A stretch of DNA of 22,440 nt. Source: a virus. The notes under the pieces were generated by a model, which did not search any database, had not been told where the DNA came from, and saw nothing but the letters and a program-made list of their open reading frames with translations. The position numbers and the translations under genes were made by a program. The stretch spans positions 1-22,440 of the IMG/VR virus record IMGVR_UViG_3300029787_000365. One strand, written 5' to 3'. Below are positions 11,201-18,947 of this stretch, piece after piece; the first letter of the stretch is position 1; every line of letters starts with the position of its first letter.

Positions 11201-14200
11201 ATACCATCAAAACAATTATTAATAATATTTGATCAATATCAAGTGGCAAGTGGAAACACTGGTGATTTCTTCTCAGTAAATTCATACACAAAAGAGAGAT
11301 ATTCAAATGATATACCATTTGTAGGCAATCGTAGAGCAACTGATATTATTGATTTAAGACCAAGAGTTAATTCATTTACTGTAACAAATACATCCAAATC
11401 TCCATTTGCATTTACAAGTAGAAGTTTTGAGTCAACAAATCCATTTGTTGTAACACCCAACGAAAGTTCAATTTTAGGATATAGTTACTATCTACCTAGA
11501 ATTGATAAATTGGTTATTAATCAATATGAAGAAGTTAAATTAATAAAGGGGGAATCATCTGAGGAACCAGTCCCACCAACTGAGGTTGGAAATTCTATGG
11601 AGATTGCTGAAATATCCCTACCACCATATCTTTTCAATACTGTTAAAGCACCTAATATTAGGATGTATGATAATAAAAGATTCACAATGAGAGATATTGG
11701 TGCTCTTGAGAAAAGGATAGAAAATTTAGAATTAACAACTTCTTTAAGTGCTTTAGAAGTCAGCACACAATCTTTAGAAGTTAAAGATGCAGATGGACTT
11801 AATAGATTTAAAACAGGATTTGTTGTTAATAATTTTTCAGACAGAAACTTTATTGATTTTTCAAGAGAGACAGGTTCACGATGTGATGTTGATGTAATTA
11901 ATAAAGAATTAATTAGTGCTGTTGATTTTTGGTCAATCAATCCAGAACTTGCGTTAAATCCAAGTATTGATATTGATGCTGCTGATTTAAACTCTAATTT
12001 ACAACTATTAGATACTAATTGTAAAAAAACTGGTGACTTAATCACATTAAATTACACTGAAGTAGATTGGTTAGAGCAACCTCAAGCAACTGAAGTAGAA
12101 AATGTTAACCCGTTTAATGTCATTGTATTCATGGGTGGTATTATTCTCGACCCTCCTTCAGATAATTGGACAAGAACGATATATCTTGAAACTGATAGAG
12201 TTGAGTCTAGTGGGGCAACATGGGCAGAAGTTGCGACTGAAGAAGTGCTTGGAACTATAAACGAATCTCCTCTAGAATCAACTGATGGTAGTTTGGTTGT
12301 AAGAGACATTCAAGATCCAGATTATAATACTTATAGAAGAAGAATAAGAATTGTTAAAAGATTAACTGCTCAAACTCAAGAAATTAGAAAATCATATCAA
12401 AATGTTTTACAAGGTCCTAGTCATGAATTTGATTATGTTGAAAGTGTTAAAGTAACAAGTGAAGTAGATCCATTCATGCGTTCTAGAAACGTATTCTTCA
12501 ATGCAAATGGTTTAAGACCACTTACAAAACATTATCATTATCTTGATAATGGTGTACCTGATATTGTTCCAAAATTAGTTGAAATAACTATGTCATCTGG
12601 AACTTTCAATGTATTTGAAAATGCAAAGATTGAAATTAACGGTGAGCAAATTGGATTTATGAGAATACAAAAACCAAATCATAAATTTGGTGATTCTTCA
12701 AGACCAGATGTAGGAGCTGGTTTAGGATCTCCATCGGTTTTAGTTGAAGAATATACTGTTGATCCATATGATAATACAAGACCAGCTCCCTCAGACACAT
12801 ATTCTGCAACATCAAAACTTTTAAATATTGATTCAATATCGTTAGCAAATGTAGAAAAATATTATGGATATGTTGTTAAAGGTGCAAAAATTACTGGAGA
12901 ACAAAGTGGAGCAGTCGCAACTGTAAGTAGTATTGATTTATTCAGTGATAATTGGGGAGATTTACTCGGAGCATTCTTCTTCAGAAATCCAAATACAACA
13001 CCAAAACCACCAACTGTATTTTCAACAGGAACGAAAACATTTAGAGTTACAGCAGCACCAGAGGGCACTATACCAGTTCCTGGCAGCACTGAACATGCTA
13101 GTGATGCATCTGGTGTATTTACAGGAACAGGAACCATACAAACCACTGTAACATCTAATGTAGCAGTTAGAAATCCACCCCCTCCTTCAGGAACTCGTCA
13201 AAGTGAAATAACTCAAAGAACTAATTTAATTTATAAAGAGGAAGAGCAAAAATACTATGCTCCTCACAGAGATCCATTAGCTCAATCATTTACTGTTGAT
13301 GAAACAGGTGCATTCTTATCATCATTTGATGTATACTTCAAATCAAAAGATCCATTAGCAAAATTATTTGTTGAATTAAGAGAAGTTGAATTAGGAACTC
13401 CTACAAGATTCTTAGTTCAAGATTATGCACAGATAGCAGTTAACCCAAATAATATTAATATCTCTGATGATGCATCTGTAGCAACCACTCTTAGTTTTTC
13501 ATCACCAGTCTATCTTGAACCCGAAAAAGAATATGCTTTAGTATTCTTATCACCTGCTTCAGACAAGTATGAAATGTGGGTTGCAACAATGGGTCAAAAG
13601 ACAGTCAGAACTACGAATCTTCCTGATGTTCAAAATGTTGTGGTATCAAAACAATATATTGGTGGTAGTTTATTCAAATCACAAAATGGAACAATATGGA
13701 CTGCAAGTCAGTATCAAGACTTGACTTTCAAATTACGTAAGGCATCATTTGTTGATTCTGGTTCTACTACATTTTATAATACTCCAGTTGAAGCTGGTAA
13801 TTTAAATACACAAGTATTATCTCAAAATCCAATACACACATTACCTAGAAAACAAATAGTAAAACTTACTAGTGCTGGTGCTAACCAAGCAAACCTTCCA
13901 ATTGGTAGAAAAGTAAGCACAGGTGCTGCTGGTGATGCAGAAGATGTAAGTGTTACTGGTATTATTGAAGGAAGAGGTGCACCAATATCATCTAATTCAT
14001 CCTTTAATATTATTACAAGAGGTTCTGGATATGAATTAACAAATTCTAATAATATTCCTCTCAAATCACTTACAGGTAGTGGAACTGGTGCTCAGTGTTC
14101 AGTTTCATTGACAGATGGAATTGTAGATTCAAATGGTATTAGTAATTTGACACTTGGAACAGGTTATCAAGTTGGAGAAGTTCTTACTATTGATAATAGT

Positions 14201-15745
14201 GATGCAAAAGTATTGAGAGGTTCTGGATTTAAATTAGTTGTAACAACTATAAGTAACACACTTGATACATTATTCCTTACAGATGTTCAAGGAGACATAT
14301 TCCCAAATACTGAAACTTTAATTCAATATGGTGCAAGTAACAATTCAAGAACTGTAGTATCACCTGCGACGACAGTAAATGGTAACTCAACCACAAATGG
14401 TGATTTATATTCTGGTAAGGTAATTGAAGTTACCCAGTATAATCATGCTCATCATGGTGCGACTAATCAAGTTGAAATCAAAAACGTTAAACCAGATACT
14501 ACTTTGGTTCCAACTTTAGCTGCCTTAACTGCAGAAGGAACGTCTGTATCACTTGGTAATACTTCACCATTCAATAGTTTTGGTGGAATTACAACAGACA
14601 GAGGTGAAGCATTAATAGGAGAAGAAATTGTATCTTATGTAGTGGGAACTGGTCAACTTACACTAACCAGAGGTATTTTAAATACCACTGCTACTACACA
14701 TGATGTTGGTGCAACAATTCAAACTTATGAGGCAAGTGGAATGCCATTAGTTGGTATTAATACAACATTCACAGTTCCAACCAATACAACATTGAAAAAT
14801 TCTTCAAATATTGATAATTATTACCTTGAAGTTAATGTAGGTGGTATTGCACCGACAAGAACAGGAAAAACACTTTTATGTTTCTCTAATGAAAAAGCAG
14901 TTGGTGGGAATGATGTTAAAATATCACAAAACCATCAATTTAGTTCAATAAATCCACAGTTTAATGTTATTACACCTGGTAGCACTACTCGTGTGAATTC
15001 AACTATTAGAACTATTAGTGGAACTAGTGCAAACGGAAGTGAAATTTCATTTATAGATCAAGGATTTGAACCAGCAGTATTAAATCAAACTGTATTCTAT
15101 CCAACTCCAAGACTAGTAGCATCAAAACTTAATGAAAATGTAAAACTTACAAGTTTACCAAAAAATAAATCACTCACTCTTAATGTAGATATGAGTTCGA
15201 CTGATTCAAACTTATCACCTGTTTTAGATGTTAAGAATGCAACATTTATTTTAGGTAGGAACAAAATCAACAATCCGATTGGAATCGATAATTATTCTAC
15301 TGATAATAAAACTACTCAATTAGAAGATGATCCTCACGGTTCTATATTTGTATCGAAAAGAGTGAATTTAAAGCAACCAGCAACTTCTTTAAAAGTTTTA
15401 GTTGGTGCAAGTGTTCAACCTGAAGCAGATTTTAGAGTTTTCTATAGATTGTTTAGTGAAGACTCAACTGAAGTTTCACAAACTTACAGAGCATTTCCAG
15501 GTTATAAAAATATGAATGATATTGATGGTGATGGATTTGGTGATGAAATTATTGATTTAAGTCAAAATGATGGTAGAGCTGATGCATTCGTATCACCAAA
15601 TCAGTTTGATAGATTCTCAGAATATCAATTCTCAGTTGATAATTTAGAACAGTTTAGTGGTTTTGTGATAAAAATTGTTATGATATCTACCAATGAATCA
15701 TATCCTGTGAGAATCAAAGACTTTAGAGCAATCGCATTAGCATGA
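8300..15745 (+). CDS. Giant DUF4815-type baseplate/tail virion protein
   Basis: This 2481-residue protein begins with a hallmark of DUF4815 phage virion proteins: ISPYYDDFD, FKPGYPVQARELTGLQS, LLQNQVESFG, then an IPGG turn near residue 65. A second hallmark, MRDIGALEKRIENLEL, lies near residue 1130 and is probably a short coiled coil. A third, HRDPLAQSFTVDETGAF followed by a beta-rich region, lies near residues 1656-1720. Linking stretches contain repeated SGA-type modules (near residues 103, 491, 879 and 1528), a GxGY repeat pair near 1900-1960 and a TRG module near 2100-2150. A DxDGDGxGD calcium-loop-like motif lies at 2407-2419. There is no signal peptide or membrane segment. Its place after gp8 suggests the gp9/gp10 region of T4, hence a baseplate-fibre connector, but I see no direct match to those proteins. 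The next gene overlaps it by four bases. There is no evident ribosome site, so translation is probably coupled to gp8. Confidence 0.85.
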   Translation: MPQKTNLNISPYYDDFDKANNFYKILFKPGYPVQARELTGLQSLLQNQVESFGKHIFKEGSMVIPGGIEYDPTYFSAKINSTHLGVDVSVYLSEIIANNSGKGTRVRGQSSGIVATIKNFILPPEEGVDEITIFIKYNQSGNDGESTAFPDGEVLILEDNLTYGNTTLNIEETVLTLVSENATATGSAFGVNKGVYFMRGIFVDVPTSLIVLEPYSTTPSYRVGFEILEEIVNANDDSSLYDNAKGFTNFAAPGADRFKITVKLTKKALQDYEDTNFVELFRTTNGETKKLQDSTVYSELKKYFAKRTYDESGNYSVEPFRVNCQNSLNDEVGSGGLYTENQLTDKGNTPTDDLMCYKLSAGKAYVRGFDVYLPGTTVVDVEKPRDTKTIKVASIPFNMGSLVKLNHVIGSPFVNIGGTNTNVVQLYNQRRGATTAGTNGIQIGEARVYSFGVSDAPYSGTTTEWDLHLYDIQTFTILKCNVLTNAGDKVAGTRIRGLASGAIGYLAKNANATGVNELAVSQTTGAFINGEQLIFNEKTSTENASIVEVLQYTTDDIKMVYQDTFGTTGISTFAADTKLYDRVLPSFSLTDQLNVINTSAQVNNRNFAGVGIKTDTIIAFNNGIANDPHFNRISNISSNGKTLTLSSTNTVAGINNGAVLSGVSTSSTFRIKVPKIINTDSGIFSKLPRQVISNVDTSGSNLIISKQIVGQNVSSKSLSINSQSAFDASVGITSVFFEPFDAEKYSITYQDGSIETLTSDQVTISDNGNVVSFSGLKETTASQVVVNTTLKKVGASSKSKDYLRSQQLSVTRTSGVNTLNGLSIHDGYGVRVEDREISLNVPDVVKILAVYESKSNAVPVLDALTFVSGLSLNTNAIVGEKIVGKDSRAVGQIVSAPSATEIRFVYLNANKFTIGEVIEFKESAIESILQQVEIGNFIDRTNNYILDKGHKIQYCDFSKIVRKAKSAIPSKQLLIIFDQYQVASGNTGDFFSVNSYTKERYSNDIPFVGNRRATDIIDLRPRVNSFTVTNTSKSPFAFTSRSFESTNPFVVTPNESSILGYSYYLPRIDKLVINQYEEVKLIKGESSEEPVPPTEVGNSMEIAEISLPPYLFNTVKAPNIRMYDNKRFTMRDIGALEKRIENLELTTSLSALEVSTQSLEVKDADGLNRFKTGFVVNNFSDRNFIDFSRETGSRCDVDVINKELISAVDFWSINPELALNPSIDIDAADLNSNLQLLDTNCKKTGDLITLNYTEVDWLEQPQATEVENVNPFNVIVFMGGIILDPPSDNWTRTIYLETDRVESSGATWAEVATEEVLGTINESPLESTDGSLVVRDIQDPDYNTYRRRIRIVKRLTAQTQEIRKSYQNVLQGPSHEFDYVESVKVTSEVDPFMRSRNVFFNANGLRPLTKHYHYLDNGVPDIVPKLVEITMSSGTFNVFENAKIEINGEQIGFMRIQKPNHKFGDSSRPDVGAGLGSPSVLVEEYTVDPYDNTRPAPSDTYSATSKLLNIDSISLANVEKYYGYVVKGAKITGEQSGAVATVSSIDLFSDNWGDLLGAFFFRNPNTTPKPPTVFSTGTKTFRVTAAPEGTIPVPGSTEHASDASGVFTGTGTIQTTVTSNVAVRNPPPPSGTRQSEITQRTNLIYKEEEQKYYAPHRDPLAQSFTVDETGAFLSSFDVYFKSKDPLAKLFVELREVELGTPTRFLVQDYAQIAVNPNNINISDDASVATTLSFSSPVYLEPEKEYALVFLSPASDKYEMWVATMGQKTVRTTNLPDVQNVVVSKQYIGGSLFKSQNGTIWTASQYQDLTFKLRKASFVDSGSTTFYNTPVEAGNLNTQVLSQNPIHTLPRKQIVKLTSAGANQANLPIGRKVSTGAAGDAEDVSVTGIIEGRGAPISSNSSFNIITRGSGYELTNSNNIPLKSLTGSGTGAQCSVSLTDGIVDSNGISNLTLGTGYQVGEVLTIDNSDAKVLRGSGFKLVVTTISNTLDTLFLTDVQGDIFPNTETLIQYGASNNSRTVVSPATTVNGNSTTNGDLYSGKVIEVTQYNHAHHGATNQVEIKNVKPDTTLVPTLAALTAEGTSVSLGNTSPFNSFGGITTDRGEALIGEEIVSYVVGTGQLTLTRGILNTTATTHDVGATIQTYEASGMPLVGINTTFTVPTNTTLKNSSNIDNYYLEVNVGGIAPTRTGKTLLCFSNEKAVGGNDVKISQNHQFSSINPQFNVITPGSTTRVNSTIRTISGTSANGSEISFIDQGFEPAVLNQTVFYPTPRLVASKLNENVKLTSLPKNKSLTLNVDMSSTDSNLSPVLDVKNATFILGRNKINNPIGIDNYSTDNKTTQLEDDPHGSIFVSKRVNLKQPATSLKVLVGASVQPEADFRVFYRLFSEDSTEVSQTYRAFPGYKNMNDIDGDGFGDEIIDLSQNDGRADAFVSPNQFDRFSEYQFSVDNLEQFSGFVIKIVMISTNESYPVRIKDFRAIALA

Positions 15746-15945
15746 TACCAGTAGAAGGACATAAAAATCTATTTCGTGATGAAAAAACAGGAGCTGTATT
15801 AAATATTGATACAGCAGGGTATTCAAATTACATGTCTAATAAAAGGATAAATTCTGATAAACAGGCAGAATTAGATGATATGAGAAATGAGATTGATACT
15901 CTTAAAATCATGTTAAATGAACTTGCTTCAAAGATAACATCATAG
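15742..15945 (+). CDS. Small conserved phage protein with C-terminal coiled coil
   Basis: This 67-residue protein starts in a four-base ATGA overlap with the stop of the DUF4815 gene, a classic translational coupling arrangement. The N-terminal part (MIPVEGHKNLFRDEKTGAV) looks like a small conserved protein I recall from the structural block of marine T4-like phages. The C-terminal half, about residues 33-65, is charged with regular hydrophobic spacing (LDDMRNEIDTLKIMLNEL), which suggests a coiled coil. A role as a virion minor component or assembly factor is inferred only from position. No enzymatic motif is visible. It is the last gene before the second late promoter. Confidence 0.8.
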   Translation: MIPVEGHKNLFRDEKTGAVLNIDTAGYSNYMSNKRINSDKQAELDDMRNEIDTLKIMLNELASKITS

Positions 15946-15949
15946 TAAA

Positions 15950-15957
15950 TATAAATA
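15950..15957 (+). promoter_or_regulatory. T4-type late promoter (TATAAATA) upstream of the fibre/neck cluster
   Basis: A perfect TATAAATA octamer lies in the 40-base gap between the 67-residue gene and the next ATG at 15986. By analogy with T4 late promoters, transcripts would start around ten bases further on and cover the fibre-like, neck, tail completion and small terminase genes. I see no clear terminator hairpin upstream of it, so read-through from the gp8 promoter is also likely. Confidence 0.75.
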
Positions 15958-15985
15958 CTTTTTAGATCTGAATACGCTAACTTAG

Positions 15986-16213
15986 ATGGCAGATATCAAA
16001 GTCAGAGTTGGACAACAAAATGCTACAAAGGTGATTTCATCTCTGGCAGGTTCCCAAACTCTATCATTATCAGAATTAAGCGATGTAAATGCTTCCGTTT
16101 TATCAAATGGAATGGTATTAGTATATAATGGTGTGACGAAAAAATTTGACGCAACGTTGGAGTTGACTCCAGGTGCAGCACAGAACTTAGACATCAACGG
16201 GGGTAACTTTTAA
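15986..16213 (+). CDS. Small virion-associated protein preceding the fibre gene
   Basis: This 75-residue protein contains LSELSDVNASVLSNGMVLVYNG followed by KKF. This is a short pattern (LSDVN, then GxxLVYNGxTxKF) that recurs in phage fibre and tail proteins as a repeat or linker. It ends in DINGGNF, which resembles the LDGGTF end of the downstream fibre-like protein. The stop codon overlaps the next start as TAATG. The early part (MADIKVRVGQQNATKVIS) is compact and may form beta structure. It is probably a small structural or fibre-associated protein. The exact role is unknown, and it lies first behind the late promoter at 15950. Confidence 0.75.
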   Translation: MADIKVRVGQQNATKVISSLAGSQTLSLSELSDVNASVLSNGMVLVYNGVTKKFDATLELTPGAAQNLDINGGNF

Positions 16214-17919
16214 TGGCCAGTATTATTAGAATCAAACGATCCTCTGGTACTACAAAACCAGGTAGTTTGAATTGGGGTGAAATGGCATATGTAACTGGTA
16301 TAGGCAGTTACGGTGGTACAAATCAATATAAGGATAGAGTATTTCTTGGAGATGACGGAACAAACGTCAATCCAATAGCAGGACACTATTATACTTCTAT
16401 GATGGAGCACACACCTGGTGCTTTAGCAGGTGTGGCTAATTCAAGAAATAGTGATGGTGGTATTGTAGCAATACTTGATAGTAGTAGAAAAATAGATGTA
16501 TGGAATGTAGATAATATTACTTTAGATACAAATACAATATCTTCAACTGATACTGATGGTGATTTAATTTTAAATCCTAATGGTTCTGGTGAGATAATGA
16601 TTCCTGATGATACCTTCTTAGGTTTCGGTGGTGGAGCAAATGGAACAGCAGCATCAGATTCAAAGATTGAATATGATGAAAATGGAACAGATAAGTTAAC
16701 ATTTACAGGTGCTGATGTAAGATTTAATATCGCTACTCAGTCAACAACAAAAGATACAGGTGCTATAATAGTTGAAGGTGGTGTTGGTGTTGAGAAAAAT
16801 GTAAACATTGGTGGTAACTTAGTAATTGGTGGTGGATCTGCTGTTCTTGGTAAAATTTCAGTTGCAGATAATGTTATTTCATCACTAGGTAATTCAGATA
16901 ACAAGATATTCATTGACCCATTCCCAGATGGATTAAGTAATGAAGGTGATGTTATCATCAAAGGTAACTTACAAGTTGATGGTACGACTACTACAGTTAA
17001 CTCAACACAGACAACTGTAAATGATCCAATCATGATGGTTGGTGACACTACCAGCACAAGAACTGTAATGGTAACAGTTCAATCAGGTGTTTCTACAGTT
17101 ATTATTGATCAAGTAACAGGTATTGCAGTTAATGATACTCTATTACATTCAAGTTTCTCAGCAAGTGGTATTACAACTGTCACAGCGATAAACACTGGTG
17201 CAAAAATGCTTACCTTCCAAGGCACAACTGTTGCTGGAATAAGCACACAAACTACATTCTCAGTTGTACATGCAACAGATACCAATACTGACCGTGGACT
17301 TGGATTTACATATAATACTGGTATCGGAACTGCAAACTCAACCGATGGTTTCTTTGGACTAGATGATAGTTCAATCGCATCTAGCACAGCAGGAACAGGG
17401 AATCACGGTACACACGGTGATAATAGTCGTAGGTGGACTTATGTTCCTGATGCAACCATATCTGCTAGTGTTGTAACTGGTACAAAAGGTTTCTTAGATA
17501 TTAAAGGTATCTACTATCAGTCAGGTAACTTTGCTTCAGGTGGTGTAGTTTGGTTTGATGACACAGGTTTGCAGAGGTCTACAAATGCTCCACAAACTCC
17601 AGTTACTACTTCAAAGCAAATATTAACTGCAATAACTAAAATAGCATTAAGTTCTTTGAGTGCTGCTATCACTGCATCTGCTGGTGATATCATAAAACAA
17701 GATGGTTCAGGTGCGTTTGGTGTGGTTGAAACTGGAGTCAGTGGTGCTACAGCAGTGAATTTAATTGGAGTTGAAGGAACATTTAATACATCTGGAAACT
17801 TAAGAAGAGAAGGTGTTAGTGGTGCAATAGCAAACTTATCATCAGTTCCTGCTGCTGCAACAAGTGTATATGTAAATAAACCACATTGGACTTCGACCCT
17901 TGATGGAGGAACTTTCTAA
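16213..17919 (+). CDS. Fibre-like virion structural protein
   Basis: The protein has 568 residues. The N-terminus (IRIKRSSGTTKPGSLNWGE, then MAYVTG and VFLGDDG) resembles the N-terminal fold seen in many phage fibre and tropism proteins, where a GELAY segment is followed by a glycine-rich IGDG turn. Around residues 176-212 there is a DTGAIIVEGGVGVEKNV repeat with IGGNLVIGG, and around 251-270 a GNLQVDGTTTTVNST segment. Both are common beta-repeat elements in marine T4-like phage fibre proteins. The C-terminus is STLDGGTF. The gene occupies the place where T4 has gp12 and the whisker protein wac, before gp13, but I see no specific match to either. A strong GGGGG ribosome site lies at 16199-16203. 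The stop codon directly abuts the next ATG. A short-fibre or whisker-like role is an inference. Confidence 0.75.
   Translation: MASIIRIKRSSGTTKPGSLNWGEMAYVTGIGSYGGTNQYKDRVFLGDDGTNVNPIAGHYYTSMMEHTPGALAGVANSRNSDGGIVAILDSSRKIDVWNVDNITLDTNTISSTDTDGDLILNPNGSGEIMIPDDTFLGFGGGANGTAASDSKIEYDENGTDKLTFTGADVRFNIATQSTTKDTGAIIVEGGVGVEKNVNIGGNLVIGGGSAVLGKISVADNVISSLGNSDNKIFIDPFPDGLSNEGDVIIKGNLQVDGTTTTVNSTQTTVNDPIMMVGDTTSTRTVMVTVQSGVSTVIIDQVTGIAVNDTLLHSSFSASGITTVTAINTGAKMLTFQGTTVAGISTQTTFSVVHATDTNTDRGLGFTYNTGIGTANSTDGFFGLDDSSIASSTAGTGNHGTHGDNSRRWTYVPDATISASVVTGTKGFLDIKGIYYQSGNFASGGVVWFDDTGLQRSTNAPQTPVTTSKQILTAITKIALSSLSAAITASAGDIIKQDGSGAFGVVETGVSGATAVNLIGVEGTFNTSGNLRREGVSGAIANLSSVPAAATSVYVNKPHWTSTLDGGTF
17905..17910 (+). 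promoter_or_regulatory. Strong ribosome binding site (GGAGGA) for the 58-residue gene
   Basis: GGAGGA lies nine bases before the ATG at 17920, inside the last codons of the fibre-like gene (the DGG residues). It is the best Shine-Dalgarno match in the window and supports translation of the small gene that follows. Confidence 0.7.
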
Positions 17920-18096
17920 ATGCAGCAAAATAGTGAAGTAGATGTTAATGTGTTAGTGAACTTATATCATACAAAACTCGCAGCAGCATTAAACCAAAAC
18001 GTTCTTTTGGAAGCAAAACTCCAAACTCTAAAAAATGATTTTCAAAAAGAAAAAAATGAACTTTTAGAGCAATTAGCAAATTTAAAGAGTGAATAA
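17920..18096 (+). CDS. 58-residue coiled-coil protein upstream of gp13
   Basis: This small gene starts immediately after the TAA of the fibre-like gene and is preceded by a strong GGAGGA site. Its TAA overlaps the gp13 start as TAATG. The protein begins MQQNSEVDVNVLVNLYHTK. Residues 18-58 form one long predicted helix with heptad-like leucines (NVLLEAKLQTLKNDFQ, then NELLEQLANL). The tight packing and good ribosome site argue that it is real. The function is unknown. A coiled coil next to the fibre and neck genes could be a trimerising or chaperone-like factor, but nothing in the sequence proves this. Confidence 0.75.
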   Translation: MQQNSEVDVNVLVNLYHTKLAAALNQNVLLEAKLQTLKNDFQKEKNELLEQLANLKSE

Positions 18097-18941
18097 TGGC
18101 AAAACCATCAACCAAACAAGGATTAATTGATTATTGTTTTCGTAAACTGGGAGCACCAGTTTTAGAGATCAATGTCGATGATGATCAGGTGGATGATTTA
18201 GTTGATGATACTATACAGTATTACAACGAACGTCATTATAATGGTATTGAAAGAATGTATCTTAAATATAAGATAACTCAAGATGATATTGACAGAGGAA
18301 CAGCAAAAGGAACAGACGGTGTTGGTATTGTAACCACGACTGGAACATCTTCAAATGTTAGTGGACATGGAACAGTAACTAGTAATTTTTACGAAACTTC
18401 TAATTTCTTAGCAATTCCAGATCACGTAATAGGAGTGAACAAGATATTTAAGTTTGATTCAAGTTCTATTTCGGGTGGAATGTTTAGTATTAAATATCAA
18501 TTATTTTTAAATGATTTATATTATTTTAATTCTGTTGAATTACTACAATTTGCAATGACAAAAACATATCTTGAGGATATTGATTTTTTGCTAACAACCG
18601 AAAAACAGATAAGATTTAATCAGAGACAAGATAGATTATATTTAGATATTGATTGGGGATCTCAAACAGTCGATACATTTATTGTAATAGATTGTTTTCG
18701 TGCTCTTAATCCTGATGAATTTACTCAGGTTTATAATGATCCATTTGTCAAACTTTATTTAACTGCATTAATTAAAAGACAGTGGGGACAAAATTTAATT
18801 AAATTTAGGGGAGTAAAATTGCCAGGTGGAATTGAAATGAATGGTAGGGAAATCTATGATGATGCCACTAGAGATCTTGATGCTCTGAAACAGAGAATGG
18901 CAACAGAATATGAAACTCCTCCTCTAGATTTCATAGGTTAG
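18096..18941 (+). CDS. 13: Neck protein gp13 (head completion)
   Basis: In T4, gp13 and gp14 form the neck that seals the filled head and lets the tail join. This 281-residue protein matches T4 gp13 (309 residues) at both ends. The N-terminus has LIDYCFRKLGAPVLEINV with a downstream YNERHYNGI, like LRRLGAPIINVELT and YGEYHFDGI. The C-terminus has LPGGIEMNGREIYDDA, then LDALKQRMATEYETPPLDFIG, like LPGGVTIDGQRLIEEA and the LLDPPFGILVG end. The middle is less similar, with a Gly/Thr-rich stretch near residues 72-96. An AAAGAG site lies six bases before the start, and the ATG overlaps the stop of the 58-residue gene. gp14 follows after six bases. Confidence 0.92.
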   Translation: MAKPSTKQGLIDYCFRKLGAPVLEINVDDDQVDDLVDDTIQYYNERHYNGIERMYLKYKITQDDIDRGTAKGTDGVGIVTTTGTSSNVSGHGTVTSNFYETSNFLAIPDHVIGVNKIFKFDSSSISGGMFSIKYQLFLNDLYYFNSVELLQFAMTKTYLEDIDFLLTTEKQIRFNQRQDRLYLDIDWGSQTVDTFIVIDCFRALNPDEFTQVYNDPFVKLYLTALIKRQWGQNLIKFRGVKLPGGIEMNGREIYDDATRDLDALKQRMATEYETPPLDFIG

Positions 18942-18947
18942 TGAACA

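Noticed and set aside
11521-12045. 174-residue open frame on the - strand
   Set aside because: It lies wholly antisense inside the DUF4815 gene, has no ribosome site or recognisable motif, and looks like a by-product of A+T-rich codon use.
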